A DNA stretch of 64,000 nt, taken from Microbacterium maritypicum (GTDB lineage: Bacteria; Actinomycetota; Actinomycetes; Actinomycetales; Microbacteriaceae). Positions 57,182-64,000 of the stretch are shown here, in pieces. Location: contig NZ_WAAQ01000002.1 in the NCBI RefSeq assembly GCF_008868125.1, forward strand, positions 434,001 to 498,000, read 5' to 3'. Every line of letters begins with the position of its first letter. The first letter of the stretch is position 1. The notes under the pieces are model-generated. The model saw only the letters and a list, made by a program, of their open reading frames with translations. It searched no databases and was not told the DNA's origin. The position numbers were made by a program, and so were the translations under genes.

Positions 57182-58069
57182 ATGGAGGCGATGGATGATC
57201 TCGTTGTGGTCGAAGCCGAACGCCGTACCCTGCTCGCTCTCGCGTATCGGCTGCTCGGCACGGTCGCTGATGCCGAGGACGCGGTGCAGGAGACCTACGT
57301 GCGCTGGGTGCGGCTGACCGACGCGGAGCGCGCACGGATCGTCAATCCGGGTGCGTGGCTGACGCGCGTCGCCGGACGCATCTGCCTGGATGCCCTGGGC
57401 TCGGCGCGAGCGCGGAGGGAGAGCTATGTCGGTCAGTGGCTTCCGGAGCCCGTGCCGCAGGACTCGCTGTTCGTCACCCCAGTTCCGGACCCGCTCGACA
57501 GCGTGTCCCTCGACGAGTCGGTCGGGATGGCGCTGCTCGTGCTCCTGGAATCGCTCACTCCCCCCGAGCGTGTGGCTTTCGTGCTGCACGACGTGTTCGG
57601 CGTCCCGTTCGCGGAGATCGCCGAGACAGTCGGAAGGAGCACGGACGCCGTGAGACAGCTCGCGTCGCAGGGACGTCGACGGGTGCGAGAGCGGCGTGCG
57701 CGCCTGGCGACACGGGAGCAGCACGATGCCGTCGCCCGCGCATTCCTCGAAGCCGCAGCGACCGGACGACTCGATCGCCTTATCACTGTGCTCGATCCCG
57801 ATGTCGTGCTCATCTCCGACGCGGGCGGGAGGAAATCGGCGGCGCTGCGACCGGTCGTCGGGGCCGATCGCGTGGCACGTTTCCTGCAGGGCATCGCTCG
57901 GCGCCACCCCGGCGCGGAGGTCATCCTCGTCCCCACCGCGGACGGGCTGGCCGCGCTTGCCACGCTCGACGGCTGCCCCGATGCGGTGTTCTCCTTCGTC
58001 GTCGAGGGCGAGCGGATCACCGAGGTGCTCGCCGTGCGCAATCCCGACAAGCTCACTCAGTGGTCCTGA
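57182..58069 (+). CDS. sigJ: ECF41-like sigma factor with SnoaL domain
   Basis: This 295-aa sigma factor has region 2 (AYRLLGTVADAEDAVQETYVRWVR) and region 4 (TPPERVAFVLHDVFGVPFAEIAE) followed by a SnoaL-like C-terminal domain. VLISDAGGRKSAAL is a variant of the DGGGK motif that regulates ECF41 activity. There is no anti-sigma factor; the C-terminal domain takes that role in this group. The divergent SDR gene is the likely target. A second sigma factor of similar design lies at 39352. Confidence 0.85.
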   Translation: MEAMDDLVVVEAERRTLLALAYRLLGTVADAEDAVQETYVRWVRLTDAERARIVNPGAWLTRVAGRICLDALGSARARRESYVGQWLPEPVPQDSLFVTPVPDPLDSVSLDESVGMALLVLLESLTPPERVAFVLHDVFGVPFAEIAETVGRSTDAVRQLASQGRRRVRERRARLATREQHDAVARAFLEAAATGRLDRLITVLDPDVVLISDAGGRKSAALRPVVGADRVARFLQGIARRHPGAEVILVPTADGLAALATLDGCPDAVFSFVVEGERITEVLAVRNPDKLTQWS

Positions 58070-58084
58070 GAACCGCTGAGTACG

Positions 58085-59434
58085 ATGGCGGGTGTGACCA
58101 CACCGACCGTGCGCCCGGGCATCGCCGAGCGGCTTTCGCAGATGATCCGGATCCCGACGGTCTCGGCCGAGCTCGACGAGCGCGGCTCGGCTCCGTTCGA
58201 GGAGTTCGTCGCGCTCATCGCGGAGCTCTACCCGCTGACGCACGAGAAGCTGGCGCTCGAACGGCACACCGACTTCGGGCTGCTGTTCCACTGGCAGGGG
58301 GCCGGTGCGGCCTCCGACCGCCCGGTCGTGCTGATGGCGCACTACGACGTCGTCCCGGTGGATGAGAGCGACGCGTGGACGCACCCGCCTTTCGCGGGGG
58401 TGATCGCCGACGGCTCGGTCTACGGACGAGGTGCCCTCGATGACAAGGGCCCGCTGATCGTGGTGCTCGAGGCGGTTGAGAATCTGCTCGCCGACGGGTT
58501 CGTGCCTCCTCAGGACGTGTATCTCTCCTTCGGCGGCAACGAGGAGACCTATGGGCGCGCGGCCGAGGAGATCGCCCGCGTGCTGCGCGGGCGTGGCATC
58601 GTCCCCTGGCTCGTGCTCGACGAGGGGGGTGCCGTCGTCGACGCGCCCCTGCCCTTCGTCCCCGGTCGCGCAGCGATGATCGGTGTCGGCGAGAAGGGCG
58701 TGATGACGCTCCGGCTGACCGCGCGGGGTGACGGCGGACACGCCTCCGCACCGCCGCCGCTCACCGCGGTCCGGCGCGTCGCCAGGGCCGTGGACCGGCT
58801 CGGACCCACCACCTTCCGCCCTCGTGCCTCGAAGGCCATCCTGCGGATGCTGTCGCAGCTGGCCACGCAGACTCCGGGCCCGGCCCGTCACCTGCTGCGA
58901 CTGCTCGGCTCGGCGCCGCTGCTGACGGCGCAGGTCTTCGCCGCGCTCGGTGGCGAGCCGGCGGCCCTCGTGCGCACCACCGTCGCCCCGACCATGCAGT
59001 CCGGTGGCACGGCGGCGAACGTGCTGCCGTCGCAAGCCTCTGCCACCGTCAATCTGCGCATCGCGCTCGGAGAGACGACGCAGCAGACCGTGTTCCGGGT
59101 GCGCAGGCGCATCCGCGATCCGCTGGTCGAGGTCGAGGTGATCGAGGCGAGCGAGCCCTCGCCGGAGTCGCCGACCGACAACGCCCCGTTCGCTCTGCTG
59201 GCCGAGGCCCTCGACACGGCGTTCCCCGGCGTCCCCGCCGTGCCGTACGTGATGATGGCGGCCACCGATTCGCGGCATTTCCATCGCTTCTCACCTGCCG
59301 TCTACCGCTTCGCGCCGCTGGAGATGTCCAACGCGCAACGCGCGTCGATCCATGGCGTCGACGAGAGCGTGGAGATCGCCTCTCTCGAGCGCGGAGAGCG
59401 ATTCCATCGGGCGCTGCTCGAACGGCTAGGGTGA
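58085..59434 (+). CDS. M20-family metallopeptidase (dipeptidase-like)
   Basis: This 449-aa peptidase has LMAHYDVVPV (first metal His/Asp), GRGALDDKG (bridging Asp), GGNEETYG (catalytic Glu pair) and a late His in TDSRHFHRF. Together they form the dinuclear zinc site of the M20/carboxypeptidase S group. A lid/dimerisation domain lies around residues 210-330. It hydrolyses peptides or N-acyl amino acids. It starts 15 nt after sigJ. Confidence 0.88.
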   Translation: MAGVTTPTVRPGIAERLSQMIRIPTVSAELDERGSAPFEEFVALIAELYPLTHEKLALERHTDFGLLFHWQGAGAASDRPVVLMAHYDVVPVDESDAWTHPPFAGVIADGSVYGRGALDDKGPLIVVLEAVENLLADGFVPPQDVYLSFGGNEETYGRAAEEIARVLRGRGIVPWLVLDEGGAVVDAPLPFVPGRAAMIGVGEKGVMTLRLTARGDGGHASAPPPLTAVRRVARAVDRLGPTTFRPRASKAILRMLSQLATQTPGPARHLLRLLGSAPLLTAQVFAALGGEPAALVRTTVAPTMQSGGTAANVLPSQASATVNLRIALGETTQQTVFRVRRRIRDPLVEVEVIEASEPSPESPTDNAPFALLAEALDTAFPGVPAVPYVMMAATDSRHFHRFSPAVYRFAPLEMSNAQRASIHGVDESVEIASLERGERFHRALLERLG

Positions 59435-59489
59435 TCTCACCCTTCTCTCGGATCGTGCCGGGGGACCCGATGCAGAAGCAGGAGACGCG

Positions 59490-60950
59490 ATGACGCGCAC
59501 CCGCACCTTGGGCACTCTCGCCGTCGTGGTCGGCTTCCTCGCCTTCGTCGAGTTCACCAGTGGCGTGCTGCAGGGCTACTACACCCCGATGCTCACCGAC
59601 ATCGCCCGTCATCTGGGCATCCACGATGCCGACGTGAACTGGCTCGAGGGTGCGCAGCTCATGCTGTCGGCGCTCGTCGTGCCGGCTTTCGCGAAGCTCG
59701 GCGACATGGTCGGGCACAAACGGATGCTGCTGATCTCGACCGCGGTCACCGCGGCGGCGGCCCTGGTCCTGCCCTTCACCGATTCGTTCCCGGTCTTCCT
59801 CGCGGCGTGGGCGTTGATGGGCTTCTACGTCGTCTGGCTCCCTCTCGAGATCGCCCTGATCTGGTCGAGGTCGCGCCGGATGGAGGGGCGCTCCTCGATC
59901 ACTGCCAAGGCGGCGGGCCTTCTCGTCGCCGCGCTCGAAGGCGGTGCGATCATCGGTGCGCTCGTCGGTGGCGCGCTCATCGACGTGCTGCCCCTCACCA
60001 TCGTGCTGTTGATCCCGGCCGTGCTGATCGTGGTGTGCTTCTTCGTGATCCTGTTCGGGGTCAAGGAGTCTCCCGATCCCACGGGCGGCATCTTCGACAC
60101 GATCGGTCTCGTGCTCATCTCGCTCGCCCTCCTGTGCTTCACCGGCGGTCTCAGCCTGCTCCGCCTCGAGGGTGGCCTGACCAATCCCTGGTCCTGGGCA
60201 GTCGTGATCCTCGGTGTCCTGCTCGTGATCCCATTTGTGCTGTGGGAGCTGCGCTGCGCCGACCCGCTCATCGACGTGCGCATGTTTCGCTCGCCCGCGC
60301 TCGGCCCGGTCTTCCTCACAGCAGGCCTCTTCGGGGTCAGCGTGCTGGGCGCGCAGGCTCCGCTGTCGACGTTCGCCCGCACCGATCCGACGGTCTACGG
60401 ATACGGTCTGGGTACGAGCGGGTTCGCGACCTCGCTGATCATCGGCGTCTACCTGATCGCCATGATCACGGGCGCTCTCCTGTTCTCGACGGTCGCACGG
60501 TGGGCGACGCCTCGTCTGACCCTGATGGGGGCCTCGGTGCTGGTGGGCATCGGGTTCCTGTTGTTCCTGCCGTTCCACGACACCTACGCACAGGTGATCA
60601 TGAACATGGTCGTCGTGGGACTGGGCTCCGGCGCGCTGGTCGCGGCGCTCCCTGCCGCTGCGGCATCCGCGGCTCCGGCCACGCAGACGGGGGTGGCGAC
60701 GGGGCTGACCAACTCGGTCAAGACCGTGGGCGGTGCGATCGCCTCGTGCGTGTTCGGCATCGCGCTGTTGCACGGAGTCGCGAGCACCGCGGGGGCGAAC
60801 GAGGGGACCGCCGGTTCGCTCGCCGGCTACTTCACGGTGTGGATCGTCTGCGGAGTGACTGCGCTCGTCGCTGCTGTGATCCTCGTCTTCGTTCCGAAGA
60901 CCGCGTTCACCGATCGGACGGCGGAGGCAGAGGTCGCTCCGGCGCTCTGA
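59490..60950 (+). CDS. MFS transporter
   Basis: This 486-aa transporter has twelve to fourteen helices and the MFS loop motif KLGDMVGHKRML after helix 2. The size and the segment LIDVRMFRSPALGPVF resemble the DHA2 (14-helix) drug exporter family. Substrates unknown. AGGAG lies 6 nt before the ATG. Confidence 0.88.
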   Translation: MTRTRTLGTLAVVVGFLAFVEFTSGVLQGYYTPMLTDIARHLGIHDADVNWLEGAQLMLSALVVPAFAKLGDMVGHKRMLLISTAVTAAAALVLPFTDSFPVFLAAWALMGFYVVWLPLEIALIWSRSRRMEGRSSITAKAAGLLVAALEGGAIIGALVGGALIDVLPLTIVLLIPAVLIVVCFFVILFGVKESPDPTGGIFDTIGLVLISLALLCFTGGLSLLRLEGGLTNPWSWAVVILGVLLVIPFVLWELRCADPLIDVRMFRSPALGPVFLTAGLFGVSVLGAQAPLSTFARTDPTVYGYGLGTSGFATSLIIGVYLIAMITGALLFSTVARWATPRLTLMGASVLVGIGFLLFLPFHDTYAQVIMNMVVVGLGSGALVAALPAAAASAAPATQTGVATGLTNSVKTVGGAIASCVFGIALLHGVASTAGANEGTAGSLAGYFTVWIVCGVTALVAAVILVFVPKTAFTDRTAEAEVAPAL

Positions 60951-60953
60951 TCC

Positions 60954-61784
60954 TCAGACCCGCAGGTCGAGGGCGTGCACGATCTGCGGCCACGCGAGCG
61001 CGCCGAGTTCCGCGTCAGCGGAAGGAGACCCACCGCGCGCCATCGTCACTCCGCCGGCCGCGACCGTCTCACCGGGTAAGACCATCCTGTGCCCCGCAGC
61101 AGGGTGAGTGACCACCGTCGTCTCCCGTCCGTGCGCACTCCGGCGCGCGGAGATCTCGGCGGCGAATCGGCCACTCGGCCAGACGCGGTCGTCGCCTCCC
61201 GCGATCAGCACGACGACACCGGTGATGTACTCCGTGCGGATCGCTGCGGCCGCGGCCGCGTCAGGAGCGCGATCGATGCTCGCCTCGTACAGGGATCGGT
61301 ACTCGGGCGGCACGGTCGACGACACCCAGGACGGATCGAACGACACGGCGGGCAGCGGCGTGCCCCGGCTGGTCCAGTGCGACGACCAGTCTCCGTCGGT
61401 GAGCCCGGCCCAGACGACGGATGACGGAGCGACGGCCACCGTCGCGTCGACCGGGTGAAGGGAGGCGGTCACCAGGGCCGCCTCCGCTCCGAACGACGTT
61501 CCGAAGATCGCGACGCGATCGGCGTCGCGGCGCAGGAGATCGAGCTGATCGATGAACAGCTCGATCGGCACCTCGTGCGGTGCGGGGCGCTGGCCCATGC
61601 CGCCGAACCAGCGGATGGCGCGCACCCGTGCACCGTGCCGTGCGAGCAGGTCGGCCCGCTGGGACTCGACCCGACCGCTGGACCCGGCGAGGAGCAGCAC
61701 GGCTGTGCCGCAGGGAACTTCCGGAAAGGCATCGTGCCGGTCGGCATGCGGTACCGAGGCGTGACGGCGAGGCGTCATCATCAC
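60954..61784 (-). CDS. Alpha/beta hydrolase (BAAT C-terminal-like)
   Basis: This 276-aa hydrolase has GTSFGAEAAL with a Ser nucleophile, AGGDDRVWPS for the acid and PAAGHRMVLPG for the catalytic His. It resembles the C-terminal domain of bile acid-CoA/acyl-CoA thioesterases. The ATG overlaps the upstream coiled-coil gene by 4 bp. Confidence 0.8.
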   Translation of the reverse strand: MMMTPRRHASVPHADRHDAFPEVPCGTAVLLLAGSSGRVESQRADLLARHGARVRAIRWFGGMGQRPAPHEVPIELFIDQLDLLRRDADRVAIFGTSFGAEAALVTASLHPVDATVAVAPSSVVWAGLTDGDWSSHWTSRGTPLPAVSFDPSWVSSTVPPEYRSLYEASIDRAPDAAAAAAIRTEYITGVVVLIAGGDDRVWPSGRFAAEISARRSAHGRETTVVTHPAAGHRMVLPGETVAAGGVTMARGGSPSADAELGALAWPQIVHALDLRV

Positions 61785-62059
61785 TCGCGGTCGAGGCCGA
61801 AGGTGCGCTTCACGATGGCCTGCACGTCGCGGTCGAGACCGTCGATGCGGGTGTTCACGGAATCGAAGCGGGTGTTCACGGAATCGAAGCGGGCGTTCAT
61901 CTCGATGCGCAGCCCGTCGATCTGGCCGTTCATCTCGGTACGCAGGCCGCCGATCTCGCTGCGGAGGATCCGGACGAACAAGGTCGACACCACAGTGAGC
62001 GTGCTGAACATCAGCACGGTGAACGACCCGATCATGGTCCAGATCTGCGCGTCATTCAT
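61781..62059 (-). CDS. Small membrane-anchored coiled-coil protein
   Basis: This 92-aa protein has one N-terminal membrane helix (MIGSFTVLMFSTLTVVSTLFV) and a C-terminal heptad-like coiled coil with the tandem NARFDSVNTRFDSVNTRID. The function is unknown. It is coupled by overlap to the hydrolase gene after it. Confidence 0.7.
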   Translation of the reverse strand: MNDAQIWTMIGSFTVLMFSTLTVVSTLFVRILRSEIGGLRTEMNGQIDGLRIEMNARFDSVNTRFDSVNTRIDGLDRDVQAIVKRTFGLDRE

Positions 62060-62190
62060 GAATCCCACTCCCTCATCGTCGCATCGATTCGGCACGCCTG
62101 CCAGAGCGCGGGAGGCGAAGATATCGGTCGTCTGAAAGATGCGCACAAGGTGCTTCTCTGCGCGCTTGTGGAGGATAGGTCGCCCGGGCG

Positions 62191-62595
62191 TCAAGCCTTC
62201 TCGCGGGGAGGGTTGTACATGAACTCGACCCGGATGCCGTCGACGTCTTCGACGAACGAGGCGTAGTAGCGCTCCGAATAGCGCGGGTACTCCTTGGGCT
62301 CGCGGATCGCTGTCCACCCGGCCTCGAGCGCGACGGCATGAAGGTGCTCGACCTGCTCGCGCGTCGGCACGGCGAAGGCGATGTGCTGCCAGCCGATACG
62401 ACCATGACGGTGCGGGGTGGAGTCGTCATCCCAGGTGTAGAGGATGATCTCGGTCTCGTCGCCGTTGTGCCACGAGATGGAGTGGTCGTCCGCACCCCCG
62501 CTCTGATATCCGAGAGCGGCGAGGACGGGGTGGAACTGTGCCCGGCCGCGCTCGAGGTCGCCGACGGTGATGCCCAGGTGATCCAGAAGAGCCAT
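62191..62595 (-). CDS. VOC/glyoxalase-family protein
   Basis: This 134-aa protein has the paired beta-alpha-beta modules of the vicinal oxygen chelate fold: LDHLGITVGDLERG in the first module, and HIAFAVPTREQVEH with VEFMYNPP in the second. Metal ligands may be His6, His and Glu near the end. The substrate is unknown. Confidence 0.8.
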   Translation of the reverse strand: MALLDHLGITVGDLERGRAQFHPVLAALGYQSGGADDHSISWHNGDETEIILYTWDDDSTPHRHGRIGWQHIAFAVPTREQVEHLHAVALEAGWTAIREPKEYPRYSERYYASFVEDVDGIRVEFMYNPPREKA

Positions 62596-62628
62596 GCGCC
62601 GAGTCTTCCAGGTGCCGCCGACGTCGCA

Positions 62629-63396
62629 CTAGTGCGGCGCGTGGTACTCGGCTTCGTCGCGCTTCCAGTAGCCCTTCACGACGGCGTTCGCGGTGTCGAC
62701 ACCCCAGCGCTCGAGGAGCGCCCTGCCGGGTTTGACGATCGACTGCTCGGCGGCGATGAAGACGAAGGGGTCGGGCCCGACCACGTCTTCGGCGGTCAGC
62801 GTCTCGATGAGGGCGATGAGTGCGGAACCGGAGGGAGCCTCCCCGCGGTGCAGCCACTCGACGTCGACCGGTGCCTCGATGTCGATCTCGCGCCCCTGGT
62901 TCACGGTCTCCACCACGATGCGTGCCGGGGTGCCTGACGGGATGAGCGCGGCGAAGCGGCGGATGGCGGGGATGGCGGTCTCGTCGCCGACCAGCAGCCA
63001 GGAGCCGGGGTCGCCGGCCAGGACGGCCGATCCGCGCGGACCGCCGACGCCGATCGTGGATCCGATCGGTGCCGTCGCAGCCCAGGGGGCCGCGACGCCC
63101 TGGTCGCCGTGCACGGCGAACTCGACGTCGAGCCAGTCCTCGCCCCACGCGAGCGGGGTGTACTCGCGGCTCGGGGATGCTCGCAGCTCTTCGACGGACC
63201 CGGTCGGGCCTGCGGGGAAGAACAGGCGCATGTGGTCGTCGGAGCCGGGGGAGTCGAAGCCCGCGAGGTCTGAACCGGTCAGCCGCACGCGCACGAAGTC
63301 CGGTGCCAGCCATTCGCGGGCACTCAGCGTGACGTTGCGGAAGCGCAGCTCCAGGCCGCGACGCTCGATCGAGAAACCGGATTTCGTATCGCTCAT
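62629..63396 (-). CDS. Siderophore-interacting protein (ferric reductase)
   Basis: This 255-aa SIP-family flavin reductase releases iron from ferric siderophores. It has the FAD-binding SREYTPLAW-type segment, a NAD(P)H-binding VGDETAIPAIRRF, and KGYWKRDEAEYHAPH at the C-terminus, which is typical of the family. Its ATG abuts the DtxR box. It is divergent from a siderophore-binding protein. Confidence 0.9.
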   Translation of the reverse strand: MSDTKSGFSIERRGLELRFRNVTLSAREWLAPDFVRVRLTGSDLAGFDSPGSDDHMRLFFPAGPTGSVEELRASPSREYTPLAWGEDWLDVEFAVHGDQGVAAPWAATAPIGSTIGVGGPRGSAVLAGDPGSWLLVGDETAIPAIRRFAALIPSGTPARIVVETVNQGREIDIEAPVDVEWLHRGEAPSGSALIALIETLTAEDVVGPDPFVFIAAEQSIVKPGRALLERWGVDTANAVVKGYWKRDEAEYHAPH

Positions 63397-63414
63397 AAAG
63401 TAAGGCTAACCTAA
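63396..63414. promoter_or_regulatory. DtxR/IdeR iron box
   Basis: On the minus strand the sequence reads TTAGGTTAGCCTTACTTTA, an excellent match to the 19-bp DtxR consensus. It starts at the first base of the SIP start codon and lies 83 bp before the divergent gene, so both are probably repressed in iron-rich conditions. Confidence 0.88.
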
Positions 63415-63496
63415 AAGTGACGGGCGAAGGTGATCCCTGCTCGTCACCCCGGCGCCCATCGTGTGCGCACCGATCCCGCAGAACAGGAGTCTCTCC

Positions 63497-64000
63497 ATGT
63501 CCGTGCCCAGAACCCTCACCGCCACGAGCGTCGCTCTCGTCGGCCTCCTCGCCCTCGCCGGGTGCGCTTCCGGCGGCTCGGCGGAACCGGAGAAGACCGA
63601 ACCCGCGGCAGCATCCGTCACGATCGAGGACAACACCGGCACGCACGAGATCCCGACGCCTCCCGCGTCTGTCGTGGCCCTCGACAACCGCACATTCCAG
63701 ACGCTCTCCGACTGGGGCGTCGAACTCTCCGCCGCCGCCGTCGCGCTCATGCCGGAGACCGTGTCGTACGTGAAGGACGACGCGATCGTCGACATCGGAC
63801 TCCACAGCGAGCCCGACCTCGAAGCGGTCGTCGCCGTCGAGCCCGACCTGATCATCAGCGGCCAGCGGTTCACGCAGCACAACACGGCGATCGCCGACCT
63901 CGTGCCCGACGCCACGATCATCGACCTCGAGCCGCGCGAGGGTGAGCCCTTCGACGAGGAGCTCAAGCGTCAGGTCACCGTGCTCGGTGAGATCTTCGGC
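63497..64000 (+). CDS. Iron-siderophore ABC transporter substrate-binding protein (partial)
   Basis: This is the first 168 residues of a lipoprotein that binds ferric siderophore. The signal peptide ends in the lipobox LAGC. The mature part has IEDNTGTHEIP and EPDLIISGQ, as in the FepB/BtuF-like class III binding proteins. CAGGAG lies 7 nt before the ATG. The gene continues beyond the window. It is under the iron box and would feed an ABC permease further downstream. Confidence 0.88.
   Translation, partial: MSVPRTLTATSVALVGLLALAGCASGGSAEPEKTEPAAASVTIEDNTGTHEIPTPPASVVALDNRTFQTLSDWGVELSAAAVALMPETVSYVKDDAIVDIGLHSEPDLEAVVAVEPDLIISGQRFTQHNTAIADLVPDATIIDLEPREGEPFDEELKRQVTVLGEIFG

Noticed and set aside
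57056..59284. 742-codon minus-strand frame opposite sigJ and the M20 peptidase
   Set aside because: Low-complexity Arg/His/Asp-rich translation, no motif; both plus genes are intact.

Overview
The window is high-GC DNA with a Microbacteriaceae (Microbacterium-like) character. It has GTG starts, tightly overlapping ATGA/GTGA gene junctions, a DtxR-type iron box, a CsoR copper repressor, a CmtR-type cadmium/lead sensor, an actinobacterial Erm gene and ECF sigma factors with C-terminal SnoaL domains. The genus is inferred from gene content and style, not from any search.

Region 1 (1 to about 13.42 kb) is the transposase end and cargo of a Tn7/Tni-family transposon. tniA (DDE transposase), tniB (AAA+ ATPase) and tniQ overlap by 4 bp each, and a second, divergent tniQ follows. 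The cargo is an XRE regulator, small unknown genes, a HAD-like phosphatase, a GNAT-PIN fusion coupled to an ASCH protein, a TauD-like dioxygenase coupled to a zinc-ribbon protein, and a PD-(D/E)XK nuclease. The left end lies outside the window.

Region 2 (about 13.42 to 37.21 kb) is a metal-resistance and cell-envelope island. It is bracketed by inverted TTGTC...TCTCACGAAA repeats that look like Tni-family ends. It has no transposase of its own, and its left end abuts the right end of region 1 head to head. It carries TlpA and CcdA, a long minus-strand block (DsbA-like, flavoprotein, cation diffusion facilitator, CopC, LspA, DUF6804, CtaG, Lnt, DUF3515, CopD, CopC, M23 peptidase), and copper-associated genes (F510_1955, DUF305, DUF6153, CopB-type ATPase, CopZ-like, CsoR). 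It also carries a CmtR-P1B-4 ATPase-CadD-LspA operon. Two copies of the same gene scar, an oxidoreductase 3' end followed by a thioredoxin-like gene or its remnant, lie at about 27.3 and 36.2 kb.

Region 3 (about 37.2 to 64 kb) looks like ordinary chromosome. It holds a WYL regulator with an epoxide hydrolase, two ECF sigma factors each divergent from an oxidoreductase gene, paralogous unknown genes, a TerC exporter behind a likely yybP-ykoY manganese riboswitch, and a CNNM/CorC protein. It also has an ArsR-cation transporter pair, a DesK/DesR-like two-component system, an erm gene behind a leader peptide, ogt, threonine synthase, an M20 peptidase, an MFS transporter, and a DtxR-controlled siderophore-iron locus running off the end.

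No rRNA, tRNA or CRISPR array was recognised. Residue numbers were counted by hand from the starts given.
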